Made by a program: the position numbers and the translations under genes
Notes under the pieces: generated by a model
Seen by the model: only the letters and a program-made list of their open reading frames with translations
What the model was told of the DNA's origin: nothing
The model's database searches: none
Shown here: piece after piece, positions 20,138 to 32,082 of the stretch
How the letters are laid out: the number at the start of each line of letters is the position of its first letter
How positions within the stretch are numbered: the stretch's first letter is position 1
Source: Hericium rajendrae
Taxonomy: Eukaryota > Basidiomycota > Agaricomycetes > Russulales > Hericiaceae
Length of the DNA stretch: 64,000 nucleotides
Assembly: GCA_033439255.1 (NCBI GenBank)
Contig: CM065891.1
Span: 434,001-498,000 of the forward strand
Direction of reading: 5' to 3'

Positions 20138-20632
20138 ATGGCAGATACTCGTCTATCAAGGTAAGTACGCTCTGTCCTGTACATCAAACTAGCTAATCAC
20201 CACTGCATTGTATTGCAGCAGCTTGGACACGCGTCGTTGTAAATGTGGCAACAATGGCCAAGCCCCTTGCACATGCCCACAGTGAGTATATCATTCGGTG
20301 TTCCCCCGTCAACCCAGTCTCATTTGTGCATAAAGAATGTCTTTTTTCGATGCAATCACTACAAAATGTTCATTTGCTCCGTTGGCCACCGGCGAGGTTT
20401 TGCGGAATGCCACAGACTGCCTTTCGATTACTCTGTTGCTCGGCAACAAAGACATGTGTATATCATCCCCGAATATGTGAGCTTCCGCATCACTCCCCTG
20501 AACAAATCTCTTCCTACTATGCTGATGACATGCTCGGGTTTTTCGAGCACACCAAGTGGCCCCAGATGTTCGACCGCATGGAACCGCATACCTTTGCCGT
20601 GCCAGCAAATCCGAGATGCTTGCTCTAAGTAA
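20138..20632 (+). CDS. Small Cys-rich protein, four exons, 103 aa
   Basis: Exons 20138-20160, 20219-20281, 20336-20476 and 20548-20632 join in phase with canonical GT-AG introns of 58, 54 and 71 nt. The product begins MADTRLSSSLD and then has RRCKCGNNGQAPCTCPQ, a tight cluster of four Cys that could bind zinc. A segment with regular hydrophobic spacing and three further Cys follows. No signal peptide and no family recognised. The last intron (gtgagc...ttcgag) is the weakest part; without it the protein would stop at TGA 20478-20480 after 76 residues. It runs in the same direction as the RING gene about 1 kb downstream. Confidence 0.4.
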
Positions 20633-21608
20633 CCAGAATTTTAGCCATGTTACCAATCTTGACATTCTGTGGTGCGATTTTGGCGAGAAGGATGTCATGG
20701 AGTATTATGGTAGCGCGCACTGACTGAGACTAACTGTGCTATGACGGGCTCGGAGATGGGGCTCAGGTTGGCATTGTAGTCACGATCCGATGCTTCCGTC
20801 CGTACGATCGGTGTGGCGCGTGAGAGCGTTGGAGAACTCCATTCTGATATATGTAATAATGCGATAGATGATCTACTGTGTACGAAAGGCGAGGAAGATG
20901 CATCGAGATATGCGCTTGCTACTGGCGAAGGAAGCGAGGATGCTGTTTCTTTGGGGCCGCTTGGGATTGGAGACGCGAGGGACTCTGCAAATTCGCTTGG
21001 AAGGTCGCGTCGTGTAAATTGGCGGGAGGAAGGAAGAAGTCGATGCTGAATTTGGCCGTGTCCGCTCCGTCTAAAGCATCCGTCTCGCTGGAGAGCTGAT
21101 TCTTTATTGCAGAAGGTTCTTTATTGCAGAAGGACATACTGCTCCAAGGATTGCTTCTACAATCGCTTCAAGTCTAAAATAGTTACGACAATCGCTCCAC
21201 GTCTTCGGGATGAGCACAGAAGAATGATAGGCCAGCCATATAGATCAAGGGCAAAATTTCCAAAGTATGATCACTTCTTTCCTGACTTCGTAGAATTCAC
21301 GCATGCGCGAAACCAGGGAAGCAGGGAAGCCGGAAAGATGCGACGCTAATCGAACGCATAGACGATGGTCAGAAGATCTCCCCCTCCTAAATTTTGGACG
21401 CGAGTTCAGGGTTCGAAAATCACATGCATGTCTACGTCCCTGGCCGCGATGGTATAAAACTGAGGTACCTTCCAGCGAAAACACTATCTGGGATTTCAAC
21501 CTCTTAAGGAGACCTTCGTACGTGCTTCACTTCACTTCCCACCGGACTTGATTTGTACTGACCGTTCTGCTCTTGTATTACAGTTTCTCATCGTCACAAG
21601 TTCTGACC
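20633..21608. other. Intergenic with a 17-bp tandem duplication and TATA box
   Basis: The sequence ttctttattgcagaagg occurs twice head to tail near 21101-21134. A TATAAAA at 21453-21459 precedes the RING gene by about 150 bp. No gene recognised. Confidence 0.5.
21453..21459 (+). promoter_or_regulatory. TATA box of the RING-finger gene
   Basis: TATAAAA in the only clear promoter-like position upstream of ATG 21609. Confidence 0.4.
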
Positions 21609-22289
21609 ATGTCGATGAGTAACAGTGCACACAGCAACTCCGACGTGAGCTCGATTAGCTCAATCATGGGCATTCTCAGTCCATCCGGCATGGACAAGGA
21701 TCTTGATGACATCGATATCCGTGTGACCGAAGGCGGTGAAATGGTATTCGGCCCCGGAGAACTTACCAAATTCCTGGGGAAAATCCGCGTCGTAAGTCTG
21801 AATCGTTCGAAGGTGGTATGACATACTCATGAACTTCGTTGTTATAGCAAACAAGTGTGCTTGCTACTGGCAACTTCCTCCTGCGGCTCAGGTATCAACA
21901 AGTTCTCGATGCGGAGAACGAAAATTCTAATGTACGTCCCTATTTGTTCTTTTGCTGACATTGAATATATGCTGATATCATCGTAGTTTGTATCGGCCCT
22001 TCGTTACATGTGCCGGTGTGTGATATGCGCCCATGTCTGCACTCTGCCGTGGTCGCTCGAATGTGGGCACCTTGCATGCGAGGAATGTCTCGCTGGGGCG
22101 CTGCCAAAACAGGGTTGCTGGACATGCCCATCTTTTTCTTGCCAACGTCTAATTGTAGAGAAGCCCACCGTCTTGTTTTTCTTGCGACGTGTCATCTTTC
22201 ATCTCAAGGAAAAGGATGATGTGCAATCCCTCAGCCATACATTGTGGTTCTCGGAGAAGGGGGATCGCTGGGCTGACTACCTGAATTGA
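21609..22289 (+). CDS. RING-finger protein, 189 aa
   Basis: Exons 21609-21791, 21848-21931 and 21987-22289 join in phase through two introns of 56 and 55 nt. The N-terminal part is Ser-rich and acidic (about 1-60), followed by a short helix-like stretch (QVLDAENE). The C-terminal exon holds a small RING: CRCVIC, then C and H in LECGHLACEEC, then CWTC, with spacing that fits the C3HC4 type. RING domains usually act as E3 ubiquitin ligases by binding an E2, so a role in protein turnover is likely by family. After the RING comes a basic and aromatic tail. Small RING proteins of this layout are numerous in mushroom genomes. ATG 21609 was chosen because it is the first in frame after the TATA box. 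Confidence 0.75.
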
Positions 22290-23285
22290 TGATTGCATGT
22301 ACTTCATCTAATTGTCTTTTGATGCACATGTACGAGATTCTATCACCGCTGCCGGCACTTAAGCTTAGCTCAATAATAGACAGAAATTTGTCTCAAATTT
22401 CTGGCCCTCGAAGAAAGAAAGAAGAGGATTTTGTGTACATGTCGATGCATCTGTATACACATCAGAATAGCGCAGTATCTCTGTATCGCGCATGTCACTG
22501 ATCGTTCTGTACTGACGTCGCGCTGTGATTGTCACTGAACTCGCTCGAGTGATGTGCTCACTTTTTAGACGTAACGTCGCCTGAGCCGTGAAGTCCATCT
22601 CCAGGAAGATTTTGAGGCTCTTAGGAAGCAGATTGCCCACCGGACCTGCCAACCCCGTACACCCTAGTCGTTTTGGTTTTGTCACTCGCTCATACTACAG
22701 TAAGTGCCTTATTATGTCTTCTACCTTCATCTTTGTTTTATATATACTACCATTTGTTGCGGCATGTCACTCAATGAAATCGTTGATCAAATCTCCACTA
22801 GCATCAGCGGCGTAGAAAGGCTTAGGAGGATGAGACCCAACAGCCTTTGGTTTCTGGCTCGGGACGGGACAGAGACCCAGAGGCGCAGGATGCGGGACAT
22901 GGGATGCGGGATTAGTAGAATAAACAGGTTTAGAGTCGAACGCGGCACGACATGTCCCGAGTCCCGCGAGATGGGATGTGTAAGTGGGATACGATGTTGA
23001 AGCAGGATACGATGTTGAAGCAGGACACGGCTTAAGCAGGACGGGGCGCGCCTCACTTGAGTCTTGCTCATCTCACTAGCTGTGGACCCTCGAGCTGGTC
23101 AGCCGATTCCAAAATTTTTTATTTGAATGATCGAACATTTGCATCATAACCATGGGCGCGACTATCCGTACCCCTCGCAATCTGCCTTTCAAGATACCAT
23201 CAACATAGGGACCCATCTGAGGCTACAGTAGTAAGTTACTGCAGACGAGTATAGTAGTAGCGATGATGAAATTGGTGGTGAAAGT
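22290..23285. other. Intergenic with small tandem repeats
   Basis: An 18-bp unit (ggatacgatgttgaagca) is repeated near 22988-23024, and loosely repeated ggga/cggga words lie around 22860-22980. No coding frame found. Confidence 0.5.
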
Positions 23286-23891
23286 CTACAAATGCCTGCC
23301 ACGAAGCCTCCTCGCAAGTGCAAGATCCTTCTGCTGAATGGTGACACGTTTCGCATGAATGGCAGCAAGGTTGGTGTCCTCGAAGAGGGAGACGAGGTAG
23401 GCCTCAGCAGCCTCCTGAAGGGCCATAATGGCCGACGACTGGAAGCGCATGTCGGGCTGTCAATGAAGGTGAGTGACAAGAGATAGATAAAGGAGATTAA
23501 ACATGCCTTGATGCCGTACGCAATCTCGCGAACGAGACGCTGGAAAGGGAGCTTGCGGATGAGCAGCTCTGTCGACTTTTGGTAGCGACGGATTTCACGA
23601 AGGGCCACGGTACCCGGGCGGAAGCGATGAGGCTTTTTCACAAGTATCGGAGCAGGCCCCTTGTAATCAGCCTTGGATTTTGATGTATCAGTCAATCAAA
23701 AACAACTAAAACACGCTAAGGGGCGTACCCTTCTGGGATCATGATAATTGCTGGCCGTAATCGCAGCAATATGCTTACGGGGTGCCTTGCCTAATGACGA
23801 AAATGCATCAGATTAAAAAATAATTCAACTGCACTGCGAAAAATCACTCACCACCAGTAGACTTGCGGGCAGTCTGCTTAGTGCGAGCCAT
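23286..23891 (-). CDS. Histone H3 variant with rewritten N-terminal tail, 145 aa
   Basis: Exons (minus strand): 23852-23891, 23729-23790, 23507-23671 and 23286-23456. The start is canonical H3 ([18 protein letters not shown]). Where H3 has residues 19-34 (the K23 and K27 region) this protein has an unrelated 25-residue stretch including [15 protein letters not shown], so the ARKS motif around K27 is missing. From [10 protein letters not shown] on, the histone fold is complete ([43 protein letters not shown]), with changes such as MPKDIQ to QQKDLA and a new end RLRGRHL. Loop 1 has normal H3 length. The third intron uses a GC donor (AAG|GCATGT), which restores exact H3 spacing. Another acceptor 12 nt later would shorten the tail by four residues. 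It could be a functional variant or an early pseudogene; every exon is intact. Confidence 0.8.
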
Positions 23892-25350
23892 TTCTTCCTA
23901 GTAGAATAGCAGGAGGGTTGGGCGAAAGTGAAGAACTCACAGCTTAATGGCCTGACTTCATATAGGCCAACGGGACGCTGTCGTAGCTGGAACGCGATGC
24001 CAACATGTCCGCGACAACTGAAAGACCGGACAACAAATATTAGACCGAACTCAATCAGGAAACGGCGAAGTTATAGAAGAAGTTGTCGAGTGCATGGGGC
24101 AATGCCGACATTGTTCATGACAATGGTCTGCAACAACAGTCTGCAACAACAGTCTGCGACAATGGTACAGGCTACAACTGAGGCAACAATGCTTAGAAGC
24201 AGATCGGCGAACTTAACATGAAACGGCAAACTTAGGAAGTAATCTGGCAATGGTTCCTACAGTTTTGTAGGCCGCATGGACTACACTCACAGCCTCGAGA
24301 TCACCACCTGGATGGTGGTATGAACGCTGGATCTGCGCCTGCCAAATGGCGTGTGGGGTGAACGGCGAACCACCGACTTGTGTTGATTATCAGTATCACT
24401 GTCATATCAGCGAGACGGGACGCATCATTGGGACGGGACACGCCATCGGGACGGGCCGACTCGAATCCAAATTTCGTTATTGCGGGACCTCAGACTCACT
24501 GGATTGTCTTTGGGTACATTGATACACTTCCTTCCTTCCTTTATCAATATTTCTACAAATTCATCTTGCTATTGCATCATACGGCAATGCCAATCTCTAC
24601 TTCGCAGAGCCACACGCATACTTAGCAGTGTCGCGCGGATCCACGTGTCAGGATCATTACACTATTTGAGTTCGTGGGAACACATCTTCGCAAGGACTAA
24701 CATAGAGAACCGGGGACGGCGCCAGCCGCTATGGATGTGAAGTGTGCTAGGATTAGGATCGATCAGTGACCGCTTGGACTCTCGGTGTGAGACCTTCGGA
24801 GACGGAGACTCACTCCGCGCCAGGCCCCTGATGCTAGACTCGCGATACGTTACCGCGTGCATGCATCACACGCTCTGTACAGCCTAGCGTTGTCTTCAAG
24901 TTCCAACGCAAGACTGTCGATGGCCCGGCGAATTGATTTGATCAGTGTGAGCAAAGATCATTTTGACGCGGAGGATTCAAATTCGGACTCCGCGCACTCC
25001 GACAAACCACGATCGTCAGTACTCTTAGAGGATCATCGTCAAGCTTCCAGTCAAGTTAGTCAACTAGGCTGTTGCCAACAAATTCATGTACACAACGGAG
25101 CTGCTTTTGTTTTCAGAATGAAATAGCGCATCAACAGACCGTGGACTAGCGAACCCAAATGTAGCCATGTTTTGTGGTCACGTGGAGAAGGCGTTGTTGT
25201 CTTTCGGCGCTGCTTCCGGTTGAAAGGAACCACCTCACCGAACAAGGTCGCTATCGGCACATATCATTCAGCGTACGTTCGAGTCTGACCGAACATCTTT
25301 CAAAAGTGACACCGAAATCTGCCCACATACACGCTAGGGTCTTGTTCGAC
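23892..25350. other. Intergenic and 5' region of Tudor-like gene A
   Basis: It contains a short repeat caacaacagtctg near 24126-24160. At 24981-25003 there is the block attcggactccgcgcactc..., shared with the upstream regions of copies D, E and F. A conserved tttgttttcag at about 25106-25116 suggests a 5' UTR intron. No separate gene recognised. Confidence 0.5.
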
Positions 25351-27160
25351 ATGGAGCAGCTCAAGCAGACGCATATGAACATGCAAGACCTTTTTGCACG
25401 ACTCTCGGTGGAGAAGGCGACGCTGGAGAACGCGATACAGCGCTGTGCAGAGCGAGAAGTGCAAGACCGCGAGCTGTTGAGCGCAGTCGGCGAGTTCGCG
25501 GAGCGACAGCGGAAAGTGGAGAATGACGTCCGGGCGCTGTTGGAGAGACAGGACGAGAGCGATAAGATACTGGAAGAGAACATGATTCGGATGCTCAGGC
25601 AGAACAGGGACAAAGATCAGGGGACTCGGAGGGAGATCGAGGAACTGTTCGGGGCAAGCGTGCAGGGAGCGCAGGAGATCTTGCGCAGGTTTGACATTGC
25701 AGCGCCACTGGCACAGGCAGATAAACCTGTCGACATGGAGCAGGTGAATACTTCATTCGGCGATTCTTTGAGAGTGAACGACTGAACTCGACAGGTCCAG
25801 AATGCTTCCGAAAAGGACTCCCATGCAGTGCCCGTCTCAAGGGTCTCATCGCCATTCTCCTCATTTTCAGATGTCTCTACTTCGAACTCCCTCGATTTCT
25901 TTGCTTTTCCGGGCTCACAGAATTCCGAGTCCGTGGACAAGGAATCCGTCGGCTTGACATCGCTTCACGCTCCGAAACAGCCGTCTTCCTCTCTGCCGCC
26001 AAGTCCACTGCCGGAAGTCCCAGAGACGAAACCCGAGCCGCAGGAGTGGGATTTCGTCGATTACGAAGATGGCGTGATCTTGGAGAACGGCGCACCCAAG
26101 CGCAAGCCACCTGCTTTGTTTACAGAATCTTACGAGTCTGAGCTGTCGGCCCCTGCAAACTTGATGCGTATGTGAACCAACATTCCACTGATCGCCCGTC
26201 GCTGACATGTTCTTGGAACCGCACAGCACAGGAGCCCGTAGACGATACTGTGATCATTCCCATTACTGAATGGGGTGTTGCGACCAGCATTCGGGATATC
26301 AAGGTCAACGGTGTCAGGGTTTTGAAAAATGGGATACTAGAATTATGGGTGAAACTCCTTGACGGAAAGACAGGTACGCCTGACGGCCCTTCGATCTCGG
26401 TGCTTTTCTAGAAACCGACGTAGCTATAGAGCCTGGCGCGCTTGAAGAACTGACGCACGGTTTAACAAAGTATCATCGTGGAACGGACCATAAGCTGGCA
26501 GGCAACTTTTGCCAGTGGGACTTCGTGTCTGCCCAATCTTCTCATGGCACATCCTGGCATCGTGGTCAAATCTTGGAAATCATCGGCGGTGATGCCAAAG
26601 TGCTCTTCATCGATTCGGGCTTTCATGAGACCGTCAGCATCAAGAATCTCAGACCCTTACCGACACTGTTCCGTTTCCTACCTCGGCAAGCTCGGAAGGC
26701 CCGTCTTAGGTATGTGATTGACCTGTCTCTCACTCGCTTGATTTCCTTACTTTTGCCATGCAGCTTCATAAAACTTCCTGACACACGAAGCCAGCACTAT
26801 GTTGAAGGGCTAGAGGCCCTCCAGAAGGCATGCATGGGTCGCACACTCGCAGCGAAACTTGACAACGAGGGAAGTCGCAGCATATCACGGGTTCGCGATG
26901 TGTGCATTGTTACTGAGCTACCACTGATGGACCTGCGCCTGATGGACCCAGCAATCGACTCCGACGATATTCTTATGTCCATCAATGGGCAGCTACTGCG
27001 AGAAGGCCTTGCCACGTTTGACAACAGGTTGTGCCGGTCCACCAAGTTATACCAGTCTATCGCGTGCCTGCTGGCGAAGGCTGCTGTGACAGCAAGGAAC
27101 GAGGAATTGGGGATGTATCGGCGCCAAGAGGCTCTGTCGGGTGATCCTGGGCCATCTTGA
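25351..27160 (+). CDS. Coiled-coil/Tudor-SN-like protein A, 535 aa
   Basis: Five exons join in phase: 25351-25743, 25795-26167, 26227-26373, 26412-26709 and 26764-27160. Residues 1-125 are a highly charged coiled coil (MEQLKQTHMNMQDLFARL...). Residues 132-255 are a Ser/Pro/acidic linker with the family motif EPQEWDF. Residues 256-535 form an extended Tudor module as at the end of Tudor-SN (SND1): a strand pair (KVNGVRVLKNG), a helix (ALEELTHGLTKYH), a Tudor barrel (SWHRGQILEI...VLFIDSGFHETV), then an SN-type half (LEALQKACMGRTLAAKL...LLREGLATFD). In SND1 the IDYGN strand supplies cage aromatics for dimethyl-arginine; here it is IDSGF, so that binding is doubtful. The start may lie upstream; this ATG is the first common to the copies. 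Confidence 0.8.
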
Positions 27161-27813
27161 GAGGTACTTCGATGCTCCTATACTATTAGATGAAATTTAT
27201 CTTTGAGACGGTAGCGAGGCTAACAGGATTCAGAAGCAGCAAGCTACGCCGTAAGTCTTGGTGCAACTCAGCGAACGTCAAGTTCGCGTACATCTAGTCA
27301 TGCATGCAATCTCATATCTTGAAAACTTGTTGAAAACCTACGCGGCGGATCGTCCGTGTCTGACGTATTCCATTCCTTCTCTCATGCCAACCGCTGCTCG
27401 CTCTCTGGTCTTGTATGGCTTGTGTTTGCAACTCTTGTTAGAAGGGTCCGCGAAGAAGACACCTTTTCGAGTCCAACTCATCGATTTCATGCGAGAGCGC
27501 TCTTTTTGACACGAGGCTTTCAAGTTCACGAGGCCTACAGACGGCGAGATAAAGTCAGATCACTCTCAACTGTTGATTTTACTGTGCCAGCACAGTGAGC
27601 TTCTGCTCAAAGTCTACAAATATTCGTACTCGCGAGGTCAACCAGAAGTCTGCTCACAGAATCCTCACTGGTTGTTGCCCACGACATGCGTGCTGCCGGA
27701 ACTGCTTGGCAGGCTCCATGGGATTCAATGCACGAAGTGCAGCATGGAAAACCCACCCATCTGGTCATCGCACCGGTGCTGCCTGACGTAAAAGCTTTCC
27801 CTGTCGAGGAAGC
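27161..27813. other. Spacer, no gene recognised
   Basis: Only short frames without family signal between Tudor gene A and the paraoxonase remnant. Confidence 0.4.
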
Positions 27814-28303
27814 CTACGACGCATGAAAACTGCATCGCTCTCCACCATCGCGCCTCTCCCGCGCACTGCGCTGCACATGGAACATCTCCACCGCGGAGTC
27901 CATGCCCACGTCCGCCATGCTACACGCGATGCCGAGCCCGTTCACAGAGGAAACGCGCGTCGACGTGAAACTCACGAAGAATAGGCGCAGTCGTCCGTCA
28001 TCAGTCGGTCGCGTATGGTCGCGGGCCCGGTCGCATTGAGCGCGTAAAGCATGGGCATCCGGTGCGCACGGCTTGATGGGGTGGAGCACACAGCGCACAG
28101 GACACCATCATGCAGGATGGTCTCTGTGCTTGTGCCATGAAACGGTCAGGACAAGAGTGCGGGTCTTGCGGTCCTCGATGCCTATGGGCTTGATGGTGTG
28201 CCCGATGATGCCGTGGGGATTTAGAACTGGTACGCCGCAGTGATGAACTGCAGCAAGCATGCTGTTAGAGCGACGCATAGCCATAGACGAGCGCTCGAGC
28301 CAT
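27814..28303 (-). pseudogene. Paraoxonase-like gene remnant 1
   Basis: The start ATG at 28303 and the first codons (ATGGCTCGAGC) match the intact gene at 41352, but stops follow quickly (TAA after MARALVYGYASL). Farther on, ADVGMDSAVEMFHVQRSARE matches ADVGADSAVEVFCMRRGARE of the intact protein. Exons 3-5 are absent. It is followed, in its upstream direction, by about 300 bp of shared flank and a tRNA-Lys, the same order as remnant 2. Confidence 0.75.
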
Positions 28304-28599
28304 CGTTAGAAAGGACGTTGTTGAAAGGTCCGGTCAGTCGAGTGTGAGGTCCTCGTTCAGAAACGGCGCTAGGCGCTTCTAGCTTGTTTTGATCCGCTGA
28401 GCACCATGACTGGAGTCAGGGTTGACGATGCCAGTTGTCGAGTTCTCGTATGTCCTGTCCATGGAAATCCGGAAGAGAGCCCTCCGGATCCCATCGACTT
28501 CATCCCTGTCCAAATTATCCAGGCTTGAGGTCACTCAAGGTCTGCAAAAAGGTGTCAAGTTTCAAGCAGCCTGTTTGATGGAAAAAAAAATAGAAACTA

Positions 28600-28695
28600 G
28601 CCCACCGCGAGGGTCGAACTCGCAGCCTTCAGATTGTCTAATCAGGTGGAACCCGCCTAAGAGTCTGACGCTCTATCCGATTGAGCTAGGCGGGC
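28600..28695 (-). tRNA. tRNA-Lys(CTT) with intron, copy 1
   Basis: The acceptor arms GCCCGCC and GGTGGGC pair. The D arm is GCTC...GAGC, the anticodon loop CTCTTA, and the T arm GCGAG/CTCGC around TTCGACC. A 23-nt intron (GGCGGGTTCCACC...) follows position 37. A run of nine T follows 3' of the gene on its strand, fitting a Pol III terminator. Confidence 0.9.
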
Positions 28696-29001
28696 GATAC
28701 TAAGACTTCGCTCTTGATTTAAATGTGATGTTGCCGCTCTGCCATCACATCACTACCGCTATCCGACTCCCACCATTGCCGCAAACGTCGCAGCAAAGGT
28801 CTTGTTCTCATGATCTCTCTTGATACAACCGCAAGTGTCAAGAAATATAGTCCGGTGGGCATGAAATTACATAACAGCACTAAATATACAGCACAGCTAC
28901 GAGCTTCGTTCACTCCTTTGCTCAGCCCAATCTGCTGTCTGGAAAACATGATCGCCATAGCAAGCAAGCAAGCTCGCCGTCAAGTCACCTGGCTTACATG
29001 C

Positions 29002-30260
29002 TCAGAACTCTTCTGCCATCCCGAACAGGATGCCTCTGCACCCTGCCTGCTCGTTCAACTGCACGACCAGCACGCCTGCGTTGCGTGGATCGGGTACCGC
29101 AATAAAGTTTCGCTTCTTCGCGAACTGTTCGATGGCAGGTTTCAGCTTCGCCACGCCGTTGGGCGAATGCAGGCCCTTCCCTATGGATGCGACGCGAGTT
29201 CACTCGAAATTGGACTGGGAATGGGCAGAGGACTACCCACCAACGATCAGGCGGATCTTTGAATCACCGCGCCGGCGTGCTTCCTTGATACTTTGATCAG
29301 CGTATCTGACTGCCTCGTCGACATACAAGCCGTGCAGATCGACCTCGCCCGGCTTCAAGTTGCTGCGGGCATTGTTTCCTATCGACACAACCCTCAGTCG
29401 TGCATACATCCACTTCTAGAACGAAACATGCGCACGGCGGAAGATGGTCTCAGCCTGCTTCGCCCTCCCGAGGCCGAACAGTGCCTTCGCGCGTGCACGG
29501 TTGGCGTACTCGCGAAGCGAGGCGTAAAGTGCATCCGAGGACTGATCAATTACATTTGTGTCCTGTATAAGGAGACGAAATGTTGGAAAAGCGAAGTGTC
29601 CCAATTCTTTCCAGCTTGGACTTACAGGTGCATATATTCCCTCGCTGGGCTGACCAGTGGTATCAAGTCTCGCAAGATCCATCGAGGCTCTGTTAGCTGC
29701 AGTCGCATAATGCTGAAGCGGCGGGACGGTGCTGGGATCCCTGTGAGTGGCACCGTAACTGCTCTTTTGTGACGGATGGGCTTTAACTTGCAATGCTGGA
29801 GGTGCCTAAATCGCTGTCGCCATCAGGACCACTTCGCGGGGACGTTGTAACTTACTGGTAAGGGAACTTCAACCTGAACTGCTCTTCTCTCGAGCTCCCA
29901 ATTGACTCCGCTAGGAGCAGATGTGTGTGTTTGCCGTTGAGAATATGCCGCCGTCCTATTCTCTCGATGTACCGGGAGGATGGGTGCTCTTCTCTGCCCC
30001 TGTCCGAGCCATCTCATGCATACAATGCGCAGGCTAACGAGGATAACCACCGCAGCGACGATGAGAGTGACGCGCAGTGTATCCAAAGCGACTCTAGCGA
30101 CAAAGTTGATGATCTTGCTGGCTATATTGAAAATATACGAGGCAATTTGGGGTGGGATCTTCCGGATAGTGGCGACAACAGGAGAAATCAACTGGACCAC
30201 GAACTGGGAAAGAATGGTCGTTACATGTCGGCACTCCTCTGAATAGAGAACTAAATTCAT
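29002..30260 (-). CDS. DUF1771/Smr-domain protein S1 with membrane-anchoring N-terminus, 342 aa
   Basis: Exons on the minus strand: 29856-30260, 29626-29805, 29436-29562, 29241-29378 and 29002-29180, all in phase. The first exon encodes a long hydrophobic region with likely membrane segments (ILSQFVVQLISPVVATI and TLRVTLIVAAVVILVSL). The middle is Gln/Ser-rich and ends EGIYAP like the other copies. DUF1771 is cut short by a 30-residue in-frame gap relative to S4 (only SLREYANRARAKALFGLGRA remains). The Smr domain is complete: VDLHGLYVDEAVRYADQSI, then GKGLHSPNG and AGVLVVQLN. Smr domains related to MutS2 are nicking endonucleases or RNA-binding units, and DUF1771-Smr proteins in fungi act around RNA. 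Placement at a membrane is inferred from the hydrophobic exon. Confidence 0.8.
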
Positions 30261-31009
30261 ACCGCAATGATGTCCCAGAACACCCTCTGAACCGTAGGCA
30301 CTAGCTCAGCAAGTCTGTCTGATGACATATCTCTGAAGCTCTGTCTCTGCCGGGGGATTATCTCCAATAAGTGGGGAAGGAAAAGAGACGAACAAAGCCC
30401 TCGAGGCCAACTCGAGGCCAGCTACTATATATGTGTGTATGCACCGTGTTCCAGATCATTAACCCAAAATGGGATATATGTATTCCGCAATACTGCAAGC
30501 TTCTGATATGCATAGCTTAGCTGTTAGATATACGTATGTCAGCTGCTAAAAGGAAGAGCGCCGTGCGATTGACATCGACGCCCATCGCAGTACATATGTA
30601 CCCATATATGGACGCGTTTGTACCGACCGTGATAGATAATGTTAATGAACTATCGTGCTGTGATGCTTTGGTACGCGTTGACAGACGCCGACCAAAAGTC
30701 AATTATTGAATAAAGGTCTTGAGCGCGCACTGCGCGAGCGGATGCCGTATTGAAAAGGATTTCTGAAAGCTAAAGTCTCAATAATGTATTATTATAAATA
30801 AAGAGAGTACGCACAAGACATGATATGTTGGAACGTCTTCCACTTTCCTACTATACGATGCCGTAACCCAGTCCATCTTGGAGATGGAACGCGAAGATGT
30901 CTACACCCCGAGATCGTTCGATTTCTGCCAGGCGCAGGCGCATGCAACGAGCAACCCCGTTTCGTCGCGCAGAATATAAGGTCGAAATGAGTATAGAAGC
31001 GAAGCGTCA
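30261..31009. other. Spacer, AT-rich
   Basis: It contains tatatatgtgtg near 30427, a possible promoter element for S1, and AT-rich sequence near 30780-30800. No gene recognised. Confidence 0.4.
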
Positions 31010-31729
31010 CGAGGAGGGCACGCACCACTCACGCACCTTCCGTCTTCGCACCAAAGTCATTCGTGACGTAGAAGCTCTTCCCGTCCGGGAGATCCGTGAA
31101 GTCGTTTGGTTTGAGGATCATCTCGCTCTTCGCCGTCGCGACATGCGCCATCTCTCGCGCGCCGCGCCGCGTGCATAACACCTCCACCGCAAAGTCTGGG
31201 AGGTAATTCATGTTTGTGGTCTCCGGCGGAGGATTGCAGGTCATCTAGCGGCAGATCGAGTCCTCAAAGTCTGAGCCAGCCTCGGCCGCTCACCTGTCCA
31301 GTGATGCACGATGGCTTTTGCTACGTACACAAAGCGCATGGCCGCGCCCGCCATGTCGCGCACGACGTCACGCCCGTGCGCGGAGAAGCCGCGCGAGAAC
31401 GCGAAGTCCGTGAAGGATAGGCGGGTCAGGTGTTGGTGGACCGGTCGTACATCGTGATGTAGTCCGTCGTGGACTAGCCGGTTACATTGAACGGAAAAGC
31501 GCGGGCGTCCAGTGCGCACGACTCGAAGGGGTGGAGCACGCAGCATAGAGGAGGCCATTGAGCAGGCCATTTCATGGTTGTGCCGTCAAACTTTCAGAAC
31601 GAGAGCGCGGGTCTTGCAGTCCTTGTGCCCTAGATGATAGATTCTGCGATGCGTCCAATAATTCTAAACCGCAACGAGCGCTACGGCCGAGATGACTGCT
31701 AGAGGAACTGTCGCCCTTAGATGAGCCAC
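31010..31729 (-). pseudogene. Paraoxonase-like gene remnant 2
   Basis: Two frames together cover the first half of the intact paraoxonase-like gene: FSRGFSAHGRDVVRDMAG matches FTSPRGFSAHGLDVVRS, and KSEMILKPNDFTDLPDGKS matches ESEVILTPNDVVGLPDGKS. The equivalent of the start codon reads GTG, stops interrupt the first exon, and a frameshift separates the two matching blocks. Exons 3-5 are missing. It lies in the same relation to a tRNA-Lys fragment as remnant 1 does to a full tRNA. Confidence 0.8.
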
Positions 31730-32082
31730 TATAGAAAGGTCAACACTAGTAGTGACTGTGAAGGTCCCGGTTAGCACTAAGTATAGTCCAACGCGAAGCA
31801 GGCTCATTGTTTAGAAACGGCACCCGGCACTCCTAGCTGCTTTTGCACTGATAGTCCAAGCATCATTGCTGGACGTTGGAGTCGTCGAGGCCAGTTGCGG
31901 AGCTCTTGTGGTTCTGAGATTTGTGGAAGAAGCGCAGGTGAGCAAATCGTCTAGCAGATCGGCACGACGGGAATGAACTCGCAGGTCGGAGTCTGAATCC
32001 TCCCATCGACATGGTCTCCGTCAACCTCGAGCTCTGCAACAAAAGTCTGAGCACACTGTTTACTGCAGTAAAAGAACATACT

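Noticed and set aside
20336-20632. Alternative reading of the Cys-rich gene as one long exon in either of two other frames
   Set aside because: Neither frame is reached in phase from the preceding exon. The chosen frame plus a short intron keeps phase, though certainty is low.
23286-23891. H3 variant as CENP-A
   Set aside because: Loop 1 is not lengthened and the [10 protein letters not shown] start is canonical H3. The centromere idea has no positive support beyond a nearby satellite.
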